A stretch of 64,000 nt of DNA from VAZQ01 sp963817015 (GCA_963817015.1 CAWFMV010000016.1:62001-126000); one strand, 5' to 3'; shown: positions 10,428 through 21,452, counted from the first letter of the stretch. A program made the numbers and translations. The notes: generated from the letters alone by a model not told the origin.

Positions 10428-11199
10428 ATGGCATCAACGACAAGGCGGACCGCCTTCGTGACCGGCGCATCCTACGGGGTCGGTGCGGCGACCGCGCTGG
10501 CGCTGGCGCGCGCCGGCTATCGACGTGGCGATCTCGGCGACCCGCGCCGAGAATCTCAAGCGAGACCGTGACGGCGCTCGAGGCGTCCGGCGCGCGCGTG
10601 CGTGCCGCTCGTGCTCGATCTGCGCTCGCAGCGCGAGCATCGAGCGCGCGATGGCCGACATCGTCGCGGCGTTCGGCCGGCTCGACCTCCTGGTCAACAA
10701 TGCCGGCACCAATCTGCGCAGCGCTCGCGGTCGATGTCACGCGCGCCGCAGTGGGACGACGATGATGCGGCCAACGTGACCGGCACGTTCTTCACTGACC
10801 CAGCAGGTCGGGCGGCATCTCATCGAGCAGCGGCGCGGCCGGCGCGGTCGTCACCATCGCCTCGACGCATGCGCTCGTCGGTGCGCCCGAGCGCTCGACC
10901 TACGGCATCGCCAAGGCGGCGCTGGTGCAGATGACCCGCATGCTGGCGGTCGAATGGGCGGAGCACGGCATCCGCGTCAACGCGATCGCGCCCGGGCGGA
11001 TGGAGACGGCGTCGCCGTCGCGCGCCGCCAAGGGCTCCGATCCCGAACTACATGGAGGCGATGCTCGAGCGCATTCCGCTGCACCGGCTGTGCACGCCGG
11101 AGGAGGTCGCGGCGGCGGTGTGTCTATCTCGCGAGCCCGCAGGCGGCTTCGATCACCGGGCAGGTGCTGGTGCTCGACGGCGGACTGACGGCGGCGTGA
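10428..11199 (+). CDS. short-chain dehydrogenase/reductase
   Basis: NAD(P)-dependent classical SDR of unknown substrate. The cofactor motif is TGASYGVGAA (residues 13-22), NNAGTN lies near 90, catalytic Ser in TIASTHA near 142, and the YxxxK pair in STYGIAKAA near 156-160. The C-terminus has the usual GQVLVLDGGLTAA. About 256 residues, normal. Start ATG 10428 is chosen as the first in-frame ATG giving the standard N-terminus. Frame changes near 10520, 10560, 10610, 10725, 10755 and 10795. Flanked by binding proteins and aldolases, consistent with catabolism of an unidentified organic compound. Confidence 0.85.
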
Positions 11200-11218
11200 G
11201 ATCCGGCGCTGTCACCGT

Positions 11219-11283
11219 TCGTTCCGCGAAGCGGGACCCGGCCATTGCCGTCTCATGCGCACGGTCCCGCTTCGCGGGGACGA
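11219..11283. repeat. REP-like inverted repeat
   Basis: Arms TCGTTCCGCGAAGCGGGACC (11219-11238) and its near-complement at 11263-11283 form a roughly 20-base stem. The same CCCGC..GCGGG core recurs at 21333-21420 and 24683-24763. Lies between convergent genes. Confidence 0.7.
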
Positions 11284-11300
11284 GCGGAGAGGACTGGCGT

Positions 11301-12210
11301 TCAAACCGCGCGGCTCGTCGCGCAGCATCGGCTCGAGTGCGGCTGCGAGCGCGCGGCGGCCTCGGCATCGGGCGCCTGCAGCGGCGGACGCGGCACGCCG
11401 CAATCGCGGCCCATCGCGCGCAGCGCGGCCTTGAGGCTGCCGACGCCGCCCGGCTTGAGCGCTTGCCGCAGCGCCGCGACCTGCTCCTGCGCGGCGCGCG
11501 CCTCGACCAGCTGGTCCTTGCGGCAGATGTCGTAGAGCTTGCGCACGAGCTTCGGCGCGACGCCGGCGAGCGGCGAGAACATGCCGGTCGCGCCGATCGC
11601 GGCGGCCGACACCATGTGCTCGGTGCCGGCGATGAGCTGCAAAGTCCGGCCGCTTGCGCTGCGCGTAGGTCAGCAGCTCGATCATGAACTGCCAGTCGAG
11701 GCTGAGATCGACGACGCCGGCGAAGTTGGGCAGCCGGTCGATCAGCTTGAGGCAGAGGTCGGCGGTGATCTTGGTGCCCGGCATCTCCTCGGGCGAGTTG
11801 TAGACGAAGAACGGGATCGTCACCGCCGAGCCGATCTGCCGCGAAATGCTCGATGATCATGTGCGGCGGCGGCGTCCAGTAGTAGGGCGTGGTGGCGACG
11901 ATCGCGGCGGCGCCGGCTCCTGCGGCATGGCGCGCGCGGTCGGCCGCAATGCGCGGTGCCGGCGTCGCTCACATGCGCGATCACCGGCACGCGGCCGTTC
12001 ACGCTGCTTGATGGCGAAGTCGAGCAGCGCGCGCTGCTCCTCGTCGGTGAGGCTGACCGACTCGCCGACATGCATCGGCAGCGCGAGCGCGTCCGCGCCG
12101 TTGCGCGAGGTGGAATTCGATCAGCTTGGCGAACAGGTCGAAGTCGATGCGGTGGTCGCGCGTGAACGGCGTCACCGGCGTGTGCACGAGGCCTGGCTGA
12201 AGACTGACAT
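11301..12210 (-). CDS. dihydrodipicolinate synthase family aldolase, copy 1
   Basis: Class I (Schiff-base) aldolase or lyase of the DapA/NanA superfamily acting on an unknown 2-keto acid. Recognisable parts are LVHTPVTPFTRDHRIDFDLF, LPMHVGESVSLTDEEQR, then TIPFFVYNSPEEMPGTKIT with the conserved YNSP segment, and a C-terminal half with LIAGTEHMVSAAAIGATGMF. Start ATG 12210 has GAGAG upstream and begins 17 bases after the stop of copy 2, so the two form one operon. The stop is TGA at 11301 if one base is corrected; uncorrected, the frame runs to 11212. About 303 residues. The lysine loop is poorly readable here. It is clearly diverged from copy 2, so different substrates are likely. Confidence 0.78.
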
Positions 12211-12227
12211 GGATTTCTCTCTTGAAT

Positions 12228-13144
12228 TCACCAGCCGTGCGGCTCGGTGTCGAGGATGCCGAGGTCCTCGAGCTGCTTGCGGATGATAGGCCTGCCGCTC
12301 CTTGGTGGCGGTCGGCAGCGGCGGGCGCGTCGGCCCGACCGGGCGGCCCATGATCACCATGCCGCCCTTGAGCGAGGACGGATACTGGTCTTTGAACAGG
12401 TGCCAGAGCCGCGTCATCTTGTATTGCAGCTCGCGCGCGCGCGGCCAGTCGCCGGCCATGCAGGCCTCGAACAGCTGCGGCGCACAGGTTCGGGCAGATC
12501 GAGCCGGCGGCCGAATAGGAGCCGACGCCGCCGAGCGGCACCGACGGCAGCAGGAACTCGACGCCGGTCAGCAGCGCGAAATTCGGCCGCAGCGCGAGCG
12601 CCACGCGCGAGATCTCCAGGAACTTCTCGCTGTTGAAGCTCGCCTCCTTGACGCCGACGAAATTCGGCAGCCGCTCGATCAGCCGCGACATCAGATCGCC
12701 GGTGATCTCGACGCCGGCGAGATAGCTCGGCGAGTTGTAGGACAGCACCGGCAGGTCGATCGACGTGCACAGCCGCACGAAATAGTCGTGGATCGCCTCG
12801 CGCGTCGGCGTCCAGAAATAGGGCGTGATGGCGAGGATGCCGTCGGCGCCGATCTCCTGCGCGTGGCGCGCGAGCTCCATCGTGTCCTCGACCGCGAGCG
12901 CGCTGACATGGACGGTCACCGGCACGCGCCCGGCCACGACCTTGACGGCCGCCTCGGCGAAGCGCTTGCGCTCCGGGATGGTGAGGCTCAGCGACTCGCC
13001 CTTGTGGTGCGGCCACGAGATCGCGGGCGCGCCGGTGCGGACGTGGAAGTCGAGCACCTTCTCGAAGGTCGGCAGGTCGAGGCTGTAGTCGTCCTTGAGC
13101 GGCGTGACGGGGCTTTGCATCACGCCCCTGAACTTGTTTTGCAT
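12228..13144 (-). CDS. dihydrodipicolinate synthase family aldolase, copy 2
   Basis: DapA-superfamily aldolase, better preserved than copy 1. MQNKFRGVMQSPVTPLKDDY is followed by ISWPHHKGESLSLTIPERKR, VTVHVSALAVEDTMELARHA, ITPYFWTPTREAI and PVLSYNSPSYLAG (conserved Tyr/YNSP, about residues 133-140). The Schiff-base lysine is in FVGVKEASFN near residue 165. The C-terminus is LGILDTEPHGW. About 305 residues. The start ATG 13144 is the first in frame; a longer upstream reading lacks homology. Frame changes near 12490, 12400 and 12285. First gene of the two-aldolase unit and divergent from the NHL-propeller genes. Probably catabolic rather than lysine synthesis. Confidence 0.85.
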
Positions 13145-13368
13145 GCTTCTGGTCCCAGAAAAGCGCGCCATGGAGCCACAGAGCGGGGATGAATACAATG
13201 GCCGAGATGCCGCCATGGCGGGGGCACTTGGGGCGCAGCATGACAACCTTGCGGTTGCGGCGGCCTCCAAAAAGACGCACCCTAGGCCTTAAAGTCGGCA
13301 GACTGATTCAGCCGGCTGCCAAGAGAAATTGCCAAGAAAGATCCAAGACAAGAAGTAAGGGAGGAATC
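13145..13368. promoter_or_regulatory. divergent intergenic region between aldolase pair and NHL propellers
   Basis: 224 bases upstream of two diverging operons. GGGAGG sits 5-6 bases before the ATG at 13369. No confident promoter boxes were seen. It likely coordinates both operons. Confidence 0.4.
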
Positions 13369-14445
13369 ATGCTGACCAACCCGGGCCATATCTTTGCGCT
13401 CTTGCTCGCCGCGTTGCTGGCGACGGCAGCCTCCACCGCCTACGACCAGGCCATGGCGCCGACGAACACGCTGCCCAATCCGTATCGCTCGATCGAGAAC
13501 TGGGCCAAGCTGCCGGACGGGCGCACCTGGGGCTCGACATCGGCAGTCGATATCGATCCCGACGGCAGCAGCGTCTGGGTTGGCGAGCGCTGTGGCGCGT
13601 TCGCACCTCCGAACCAGATGGGCCAGCTATTGGCACAGGGCAAGCCCTTCGCCTGCGAGGGCTCGAACCTTGATCCGATCCTGAAGTTCGACGCGTCCGG
13701 CAAGCTGGTGAAGACCTTCGGCGCCGGCATGCTGATCTTCCCGCACGGCATTCATGTCGACCGCGAGGGCAATGTCTGGATCACCGACGGCCTCGGCAAA
13801 GACGGCAAGGGCCATCAGGTCGTTCAAGTTCAGCCCTGACGGCAAGGTGCTGCTCACGCTCGGCAAGCCCGGCGTTGCTGGCAGCTGGCAAGGACGAGTT
13901 CAACGCGCCGTCCGCTGTGGTGACCGCTCCCAACGGCGACATCTTCGTTGCCGACGGTCATGGCGGCAACACCAATGCGCGCATCGTGAAGTTCTCCAAG
14001 GACGGCAAGTTCATCAAGACCTGGGGCAAGAAGGGCACGGGTCCGGGCGAGTTCGATGGCCCGCACGCGATTGCCATGGATTCCCAGGGCCGGCTGTTCG
14101 TCGGGCGACCGCACCAACAACCGCATCCAGATTTTCGATCAGGACGGCAAGTTCATCGACCAGTGGCCGCAGTTCAGCCGCCCGAGCGGCATCTTCATCG
14201 ACAAGAACGACGTGATCTATGTCGCGGATTCGGAATCGGAATCGGTGTCGAAGAATCACGACGGCTGGAAGCGCGGCATTCGCGTCGGCAGCGCCAAGAC
14301 CGGCGAGGTGACGGCGTTCATTCCCGACCCGGTCGAGAAGACGACCGGCACCAGCGCGGCGGAAGGCGTGGCCGCCGATGCCAAGGGCAACATCTACGGC
14401 GCCGAGGTCGGCCCGAAGCGGCTGATGCGATACGTCAAGAACTGA
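13369..14445 (+). CDS. secreted NHL-repeat beta-propeller protein, copy 1
   Basis: Exported protein with a cleavable signal (LLLAALLATAASTAYDQA). A propeller built of NHL-type repeats follows. Repeat cores include FPHGIHVDREGNVWITDG, APSAVVTAPNGDIFVADG, GPHAIAMDSQGRLFVGDR and RPSGIFIDKNDVIYVADSES. Closest familiar architecture is the peptidylglycine alpha-amidating-lyase-like or SMP-30/NHL group, but no catalytic assignment is made. About 358 residues. GGGAGGAATC precedes the start. Frame changes near 13828, 13885 and 14105. The next gene is a clear paralogue in the same direction, 70 bases away. Confidence 0.82.
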
Positions 14446-14515
14446 GCCTGAGCCGCAACTCCGTCTTTCAATTCCAGGTTTCGGAACTGCCCAGAAGCAC
14501 TCGAGGGAGGATGTC

Positions 14516-15528
14516 ATGACGGATGGACGTCGAGCATGTGTTGCGTTTGCAGCCGGCGCTGCCGCGCTGTTGGCAATCTCTGGAGTTTTCGCACAGTCTG
14601 CCGACCCGAACGCGGCGCCCAATCCTTACAAGATGGAGGACAACTGGGCGAAGCTGCCCGACGGCCGGAAGATGGGCGCGCCGATCGGCGTCGAGGTCGA
14701 TCGCGACGGCAAGAGCATCTGGGTGTTCGATCGCTGTGGCGCCAACGATTGCGGCAAGTCGAATGTCGCGCCGATCATGAAGTTCGATCCGACCGGCAAG
14801 CTCGTGACGAGCTTCGGCGCGTGGCATGTTCAACTTCCCGCATGGCCTCGGCGTCGACCGCGAGGGCAATGTCTACGTCACCGACGAGCGCGGCAAGAAC
14901 GGCAAGGGCGCCGTGCTGGTCAAGTTCAGCCCCGACGGGCAAGGTCCTGCTGACCTATCGGCAAGCCCGGCATGCCGGGCGATGGCAACGACACGCTCGA
15001 CGGGCCTTCCGACGTCGTGGTCGCGCCCAATGGCGACATCTTCGTTGCCGACGGGCATGGCGGCAACACCAATGACCGCATCGTGAAGTTCTCCAAGGAC
15101 GGCAAGTTCATCAAGGCCTGGGGCAAGCACGGCAAGGCGCAGGGCGAGTTCGACACGCCGCACGGCATCGCCATCGATTCCGACCGGACGCGTGTTCGTC
15201 GCCGATCGCGTCAACAGCCGCGTCCAGATTTTCGATCCGGACGGAAAGTTCCTCGCCGAGTGGAAGCAGTTCGGCCGGCCGAGCAGCGTGTGCGATCGAC
15301 AAGAACGACGTTCTTTACGTCGCCGACTCGCAGTCGGACGCGCAGCGCAACCCGGCCTTCAAGCAGGGCATCCGGATCGGCAGCGCCAAGGACGGCAACG
15401 TGACCGCCTTCATCCCGGCGCCGTCCGCCGAGATTGGAACGCCGGAGTCGATCACGGTCGACGACCAGGGCATCATCTATGCCGGCTACACCAACAAGAT
15501 GGCGCTGCGCCGGTTTGTGAAGAACTGA
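14516..15528 (+). CDS. secreted NHL-repeat beta-propeller protein, copy 2
   Basis: Paralogue of the upstream gene with the same order of blades: signal peptide ending near ISGVFAQ, NPYKMEDNWAKLPDGRKMGA, FPHGLGVDREGNVYVTDE, GPSDVVVAPNGDIFVADG, TPHGIAIDSDG and SSVCIDKNDVLYVADSQS. Ends ALRRFVKN, like copy 1 (LMRYVKN). About 337 residues. GGGAGG precedes the ATG. It lacks the CEGSN insertion seen in copy 1. Frame changes near 14823, 14940, 14962, 15186 and 15293. Followed 36 bases later by a binding-protein gene, suggesting one transcription unit. Confidence 0.82.
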
Positions 15529-15563
15529 TCGCGCTCGCTCGCGATTGGAATGCGCTTAGAGCC

Positions 15564-16610
15564 ATGAGGATTGCGCTGCTGATCGGCGCACTGACCCTTC
15601 GAGCGATCGCTTGTATAGCGATCGCCTTGCCAGCGATCGTTTGGCCTGCCGTTGCGCCGGCCCAATCTGCCACCGGCTATTACGCCGGCAAGCAGGTGAA
15701 GGTGATCATCGGGCTCGGCACCGGCGGCGGCTATGATCTGTGGGGTCGCATGGTGGCGCGCCATATCGGCCGCCACCTGCCCGGCAACCCGACCGTGATC
15801 GCGCAGAACATGGACGGTGCCGGCAGCTTCCGCGCCGCGAGCTACATGGCGAGCCAGGCGCCGCGCGACGGCACGGTGCTCGCGCTCATTGCCCGCGATG
15901 CATCGCTCGGGCCGATCACCGGCAACGCCGGCGCGCAGTTCGATCCCACACGCTTCTCCTGGCTCGGCACGACGACCACCGAGACCAATGTGTGCATGGC
16001 CTACCACACCGCGTCCGTGAGGACGGTGCAGGACCTGATGATGCGGGAATTGCTGGTCGGCGACAACGGTGCGGGCACCGGCACCGGCAACTATCCCAAG
16101 GCGCTCAATCAGCTCCTCGGGCTGAAGTTCAAGATCATCCGTGGCTACGGATCGTCCGCTGACGTGGTGCTGGCGATGGAGCGCGGCGAGGTCGAAGGTT
16201 ATTGCGAGAGCCTGGAGAGCGTCTTCGGCAAACGCCCGGATTGGATCTCCTCGAAGACTGTTAACGTTCTGTTCCAAGGCGGCGTCAGGCCGTACCCGTC
16301 GCTCCCAAACGTACCTTTCATCAATGATCTTGCGAAATCAGCGGATGACCGGCTGGCCATCGAGTTTCTCTATGCCGGGCAGGGGATCGGGCGGCCATTC
16401 TTCGCTCCGCCGGCGCTCGCGCCGGATGTCCATCGGATGATGCGCGTGGCATTTGACGCGACGATGAAGGATCCGGAGTTCGTCGCCGAGGCCAGGCAGC
16501 GCAACCTGACGCTCGCGCCCGAGACCGGCGAATACATGCAGCGATTGATCGAGCGGATCTACGCAACGCCGCGGCCGGTGGTGGAGCGTGTCGCAGCGCT
16601 CATCAAATAG
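15564..16610 (+). CDS. Bug/TctC-type periplasmic solute-binding protein
   Basis: Receptor of the tripartite tricarboxylate transporter/Bug family, intact in one frame (348 residues). Signal peptide to about residue 34, then YYAGKQVKVIIGLGTGGGYD, the usual beta1 loop. LPGNPTVIAQNMDGAGSFRA, VVLAMERGEVEGYCESLESV and the C-terminal FFAPPALAPDVHRMMR follow, all family hallmarks. Carboxylate or aromatic acid ligands are usual for the family; the ligand here is unknown. No TctA or TctB membrane partner lies nearby. Downstream of the NHL propellers in the same direction. Confidence 0.88.
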   Translation: MRIALLIGALTLRAIACIAIALPAIVWPAVAPAQSATGYYAGKQVKVIIGLGTGGGYDLWGRMVARHIGRHLPGNPTVIAQNMDGAGSFRAASYMASQAPRDGTVLALIARDASLGPITGNAGAQFDPTRFSWLGTTTTETNVCMAYHTASVRTVQDLMMRELLVGDNGAGTGTGNYPKALNQLLGLKFKIIRGYGSSADVVLAMERGEVEGYCESLESVFGKRPDWISSKTVNVLFQGGVRPYPSLPNVPFINDLAKSADDRLAIEFLYAGQGIGRPFFAPPALAPDVHRMMRVAFDATMKDPEFVAEARQRNLTLAPETGEYMQRLIERIYATPRPVVERVAALIK

Positions 16611-16705
16611 TACCGGCTCTATAGTTAAATCCTCCTCTTTTGAACAAGACCTGCCCTCGCGTCGGCGGGCGCCGTTGGCTATCCTCGCAGCGCTGTCGGA
16701 GAGGG

Positions 16706-19700
16706 ATGATACGAGTGAATGCATTTCTGAAACCGCTGCACGGATGGCTGTGGAGCGAAAAGGCGGCAGCGGCCAGGCCGTTGACGACGAATGAGGTCCT
16801 GCGCGAGGAGGCGGAGGCCATCCACCATGCCGATCTCTCCGGCGTTCCTCCCGAGGAACTCTATCGATCCCTGAACGCGCTCAACTCATCGGCGCTGTGC
16901 CTCTCCGGCGGCGGCATTCGCAGCGCTGCGTTTGCGCTCGGGGTCATGCAGGCGCTTGCTGCGCATCCGCGCAAGCAGAATGGCGATCCGGTCGACGAGC
17001 CGCAGCAGTCGCTGCTGGCGCAGTTCCACTATCTCTCGACTGTCTCAGGCGGCGGCTATATCGGCAGCTGGCTCTCTGCCTGGCTGGCGCGCGCAGATTT
17101 CCGCACGGTGTGGAGCGCGCTGGTGGGGCGTCCGGCCGGCGCGGACACCGAGCCTGCTCCGATCGGCTGGCTGCGCTCCTACAGCAATTATCTCACGCCG
17201 CAGCTTGGGCTGATGTCTGCCGACACCTGGGCGATCGTGGCCGTCTATCTGCGCAATCTCGTGCTCAACTGGCTCGTCATCTTGCCGGTGCTGTGCGGCG
17301 GCATCCTGCTGCTCAAACTCATGGTCGTGGCGCTGACCGGCTTCTCGTACATGAATCACGCGCTGCGCCCGCGCCTGATCCTCGTCGGGATCGGCATTCT
17401 GTTTCTGCTCATCTCGCTGCGCTACGTGACGAGCTACCGTCCGTCGCGGCAGGGCGAGCAGCGCAGCGAGGTCCACAGCGGCAACGCCGACAAGCGTTTC
17501 ATTATGAGAAGCCTGATCTGGTCGCTGCTTTCGGCCATCGTGCTCACGCAATATCTCGGCATCATCGATGTCGGCGGATCGGTGGTCAAAATCCTCGCGA
17601 GCCTGCCGGCCGGGCAGGTTATTTTCCTCGGTGCGGGCGCGCTCGCGGGCGCTGTCATCTACGCGCTGGGCTGGATTTTGGGCTGGCCGCGCCAGCGCGA
17701 CCTGCTCGATTTCGCCTTGTGGTGCGTGGCGGGCTCGGTCTATGGCGCATTGGTCGCATTCGGCTTTTATCTCTACCTGCACGTTCCCGATGTGGCGCGC
17801 GATGTCCCGCCGACCGAGGTGCGCTCGCTCATCCGCATTCTCAACAGCCCGGTCATCTATCTGATCATCGGGGTGCCCTATATCCTGATCGTCGCAGTGG
17901 GTCGCCGACATGGTCTTCGTCGGGCTGACCAGCTTTCAAAAGCAGTTCAACGCCGAGCAGGAATGGCTCGGGCGCGCCGGCGGCTGGCTCCTGGTTACGG
18001 CCGTCGGCTGGAATGTCCTGATCTTCCTGACGTTCGCGGGCTTCCTGGCCGGGGTCGCTCGACACGCCGACAGTTCCTATTCTTTGTGATCTATTTCGTC
18101 CTGCCGATCTGCGCGCTCTGGGGCCTCGTGATCGCGCTGGTCGGCACCTTCAGCCTGACGCGCTTCACATTCGAGCCGCACGGCATCGTATCGGTCCTGA
18201 TGAATACAGCGCTCGCGGTCGGCCGCTCCGCTGTTCGTCGGCGCGCTGATCTTCAGCCTGTCGATCGGCGCTCGACTACGTGCTGCTGGATCGCCATCTG
18301 TTCGGGCCCAATTTCAAGAATGATGGCGGACGCGCTGAAAGGCGACATGCCCGACTATACGCTCTGGCATCGAGACCATGTTGCGGCTGTCGTTCGGCGC
18401 TGCGCTTGCGACGCTTATCGCCGTTGTGGCGTCACGCTGCATCAACATCAACCGGTTCTCGCTGCATGCGCTTTATCGCAATCGTCTGATCCGCGCGTTT
18501 CTCGGTGCCTCGCGCGATCGCACGCCCGATCCGTTCACCGGCCTCGATTCGGACGACGATCGGCGCATGCATCAGCTGTGGGCGCCATGCGATGTCATGG
18601 GCCATTGGCCCAAGCGCGACGCCGATGACTGGCGGCCGTTCCACGTCGTCAACCTGACGCTCAATATCGTGTCGTCGAAGCGGCTCGCCTGGCAGGAGCG
18701 CAAGGCCGCGCCCTTTACGGTGAGCCCGCTGCATTGCGGCACCGCAGCAAATCCGAGATCTCGACCAAGGAGGCCGGCAACGCGGAGAGCGCGCGACGCC
18801 GGCGCCTATCGGCCGAGCACGGATCTATGGCGATCCGCGAGGGCATGTCGCTCGGCACCGCGATGGCGATCTCGGGCGCGGCGGCCAATCCCAATATGGG
18901 CTACCACTCCTCGCCGTCGGTGGCGCTGCTGATGACGATGTTCAACGTGCGTCTCGGATGGTGGCTCGGCAATCCGGGGCGCGAAGGTGCAGAGACTTAC
19001 TCGTCACGAGGGACCGGCGATCGCCATCCTGCCGCTGTTGCAGGAGACGTTCGGGCTCACTACCGACACGCGCAAATATGTTCATGTCTCGGATGGCGGG
19101 CATTTCGAGAATCTCGGTCTTTACGAGATGGTGCGGCGCCGCTGCCGCTTCATCGTCATCAGCGATGCGGGCCGCGATCCGGCCTATTCGTTCGAGGACC
19201 TGGGCAATGCGGTGCGCAAGATCTCGATCGACCTCGGCGTGCCGATCCAATTCCACACGTCTCGAGGCACTCAAGCGGCGGCCGATCGACGGCAGCGACC
19301 TCCTGGAGCATTGCGACTATCACGCGATCGCGGATATCGACTACCAGGAGGCGGACGGCGAGGGCGTGGAGAATGGTCTGATCCTCTACGTCAAGGCCGG
19401 ATACCACGGGACCGAGAGCGCCGGCGTGCGCAGCTATGCCATGGCGAATCTCGATTTCCCGCACCAGAGCACGGCCAACCAGTGGTTCACCGAGTCGCAG
19501 TTCGAGAGCTATCGCTCGCTCGGCTTCGAGATCATGGAGGACCTGCTCTACCGCGCATCGAAAGGCGAGCAATATGCGGGGCAGCCTAGTCTGCAGAACC
19601 TGCTCGGCAGCCTGCGCAACGCAACAGTTGCTACGACCGGAACTGCTGAGCGCACTCCGCCCCGGCAGGCGCGGCCAGCACGTCCCGAGCGCGAGGCGCA

Positions 19701-19710
19701 GCCAACGTGA
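16706..19710 (+). CDS. large patatin-like phospholipase with inserted membrane domain
   Basis: Predicted membrane lipid hydrolase of about 1000 residues. The oxyanion motif CLSGGGIRSAAFALGV is at about residues 65-80, and the nucleophile Ser is in YLSTVSGGGYIGSWL near 110-115. A long hydrophobic region (about 175-600) with many transmembrane stretches (VLNWLVILPVLCGGILLLKL, FFVIYFVLPICALWGLVIAL and others) separates these from the catalytic Asp motif SDGGHFENLGLYEM near 795. Ser-Asp dyad elements are therefore intact. Start ATG 16706 follows GGAGAGGG. Frame changes near 17900, 18060, 18230, 18270, 18365, 18740, 18985 and 19270; the pieces join without loss. An ordinary soluble patatin is far shorter. 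Confidence 0.83.
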
Positions 19711-19807
19711 CGCACGTATTGTGCCCGCTCGGAGGCGAGGTCGAGGGTGTTCACAAGACTTTAGCTATGCCACCATGGCGCATCGATTGGCAGTCCGGAG
19801 AAACGCG

Positions 19808-20226
19808 ATGGGAATTCAAGTCATCGACCCGAAGGAGATCGCGCTGCGCGAGAAGAAGCGCACGGTGGTGATGAACACCCGCAAGTTGCATGCCTGGGTG
19901 CACTACTATCCGAATCCCGGCGACCACGACGACATGCATTGCCACAACGAGGATCAGGTCTTCACCTGCTTCGAAGGCGAGTGCACCATGCACTTTCCGG
20001 ATGGCGGCTCGGCCGTGCTCAAGCCCGGCATGGCGGCGCTGATCACCGGCGGCTCGTTCTACCAGCTCGAGAACACGGGCGACGGGCCACATGATCCTGA
20101 TGGGCCACCGCTCGGGCAATCAGGACAACGTGATGATCATCGACTACGTGACCCGCCAGGACATCCGCAAGAACGGCGGGCCCGAAGGTGCGCAACCGCG
20201 CTCCGGCCGAGGAAAAGCCCGCATAG
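19808..20226 (+). CDS. cupin-domain protein
   Basis: Small single-cupin metal protein of about 138 residues, perhaps a dioxygenase-like or ligand-sensing enzyme. MGIQVIDPKEIALREKKRTV leads into HAWVHYYPNPGDHDDMHCHN. The HxH and the following acidic residues (HCHNEDQ) and GECTMHFPDG form cupin motif 1. GPMILMGHRSG is motif 2. The C-terminus is RNRAPAEEKPA. Two frame changes near 20090 and 20188. About 40 bases upstream of a Bug-type binding-protein gene, likely the same operon. Confidence 0.75.
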
Positions 20227-20266
20227 CGGCCAGCGCGCCGCCAATATCGATCGAGGGAGGATCGTC

Positions 20267-21313
20267 ATGCCGGCGCTTCGGACGCACGTCTCGCGCGTGT
20301 GGTGTGCCGGGCTGCTGGTCAGTGCGATCGGCGCGAGCGCTGCGTCCTCTGTGCGGGCGGCCGACGAGGCGGCCTTCTATCAGGGCAAGCAGGTCCGCAT
20401 CTTCACCATGGGCAGCCCGGGCGGCGGCTACGACACCTATACGCGCACGGTCGGCGCATTTCTCGAGCGCAAGCTCGGCGCCAAGGTGATCGCGACCAAC
20501 GAGCCGGCTGCCGGCGGCATGATCGCAATGAACCGGACGATGAATGCTGCGCCGGATGGTCTCACGTTGCTGCTCACCGGCGGCGAGGCGCTGGTGACGG
20601 CGCAGCTCTATGGGCTCTCGGGCGTCAACTACGATGTGCGCAAGCAGGTGTGGCTCGCGCGCGTGTCGGGCGAGGACAAGGTCGCGGTGGTCGGTCCGCC
20701 GTCGCGCATCGGCGCCGTGACCGACATGCAGAAGGCGGACAAGCCGGCGCTCTGGGCCGGATCGGGCAAGGCCGACAACAACTCCGATTTCTCCGCCATC
20801 ATGTGCTACGCGCTCGGCGCCAAGTGCAAGATCATCCTGGGCTACAAAGGCACCGGCGACATGAATCTCGCGATCCAGCGTGGCGAGGTCGATGGCCGCG
20901 TGATCTCGGACGAGGCGGCAGCGCTCTACGGGCCAGGCTCCGGCATGCGCGTGATCACGACGCTTGCGCGCGCCCGCTCGGAGAAGTTTCCTGATGTGCC
21001 GACCATTTTCGAGGCGGCCAAGCTTTCGCCGAGTGCTGCGCGGCTGATGGACTGGCGCGCCAACATCGCGGGGCTCGGCCGTGTGATCCTGGCCACACCC
21101 GGCACGCCGCCGGATCGCGTCGAGGTGTTGCGCCGGGCGCTCGCCGACGTCCTGCGCGATCCGGCCTATATCGCGGAGATCAGGAAGGTCAATCTGGCGG
21201 CGGGCTTTGCCGGCGCGGACGAGGTGCGCGCCGCGGTCGAGAAGGCGATGACGACACTCGACGAGAAGGGCCTCGCCGAGATGCGCGAGATCGCGCTCGA
21301 GCGTTACTATTGA
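20267..21313 (+). CDS. Bug/TctC-type periplasmic solute-binding protein
   Basis: Intact 348-residue receptor. The signal peptide ends near SSVRAA. FYQGKQVRIFTMGSPGGGYD and KVIATNEPAAGGMIAMNRTM are the usual N-lobe elements. MNLAIQRGEVDGRVISDEAA and the C-terminal VILATPGTPPDRVEVLRRAL follow. GAGGGAGG lies 7 bases before the ATG. Diverged from the 15564 gene. No membrane partner. Ends just before a REP-like hairpin and a convergent gene. Confidence 0.87.
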   Translation: MPALRTHVSRVWCAGLLVSAIGASAASSVRAADEAAFYQGKQVRIFTMGSPGGGYDTYTRTVGAFLERKLGAKVIATNEPAAGGMIAMNRTMNAAPDGLTLLLTGGEALVTAQLYGLSGVNYDVRKQVWLARVSGEDKVAVVGPPSRIGAVTDMQKADKPALWAGSGKADNNSDFSAIMCYALGAKCKIILGYKGTGDMNLAIQRGEVDGRVISDEAAALYGPGSGMRVITTLARARSEKFPDVPTIFEAAKLSPSAARLMDWRANIAGLGRVILATPGTPPDRVEVLRRALADVLRDPAYIAEIRKVNLAAGFAGADEVRAAVEKAMTTLDEKGLAEMREIALERYY

Positions 21314-21332
21314 GGCGCGTTCTGAAAATTCC

Positions 21333-21420
21333 GTTCGTCCCCGCGCAAGCGGGGACCCACGGCCACTGGTTGCGATCCTTCGATTTGTCGCACTGGGTCC
21401 CCGCCTGCGCGGGGACGAAT
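21333..21420. repeat. REP-like inverted repeat, likely terminator
   Basis: Arms at 21333-21359 and 21394-21420 are near-perfect complements (GTTCGTCCCCGCGCAAGCGG and its partner), about 27 bases each with a 34-base loop. Sits between two convergent genes. Confidence 0.8.
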
Positions 21421-21452
21421 GGTGGAACGCAGCAGTGTTGTTGGAAAGTATT

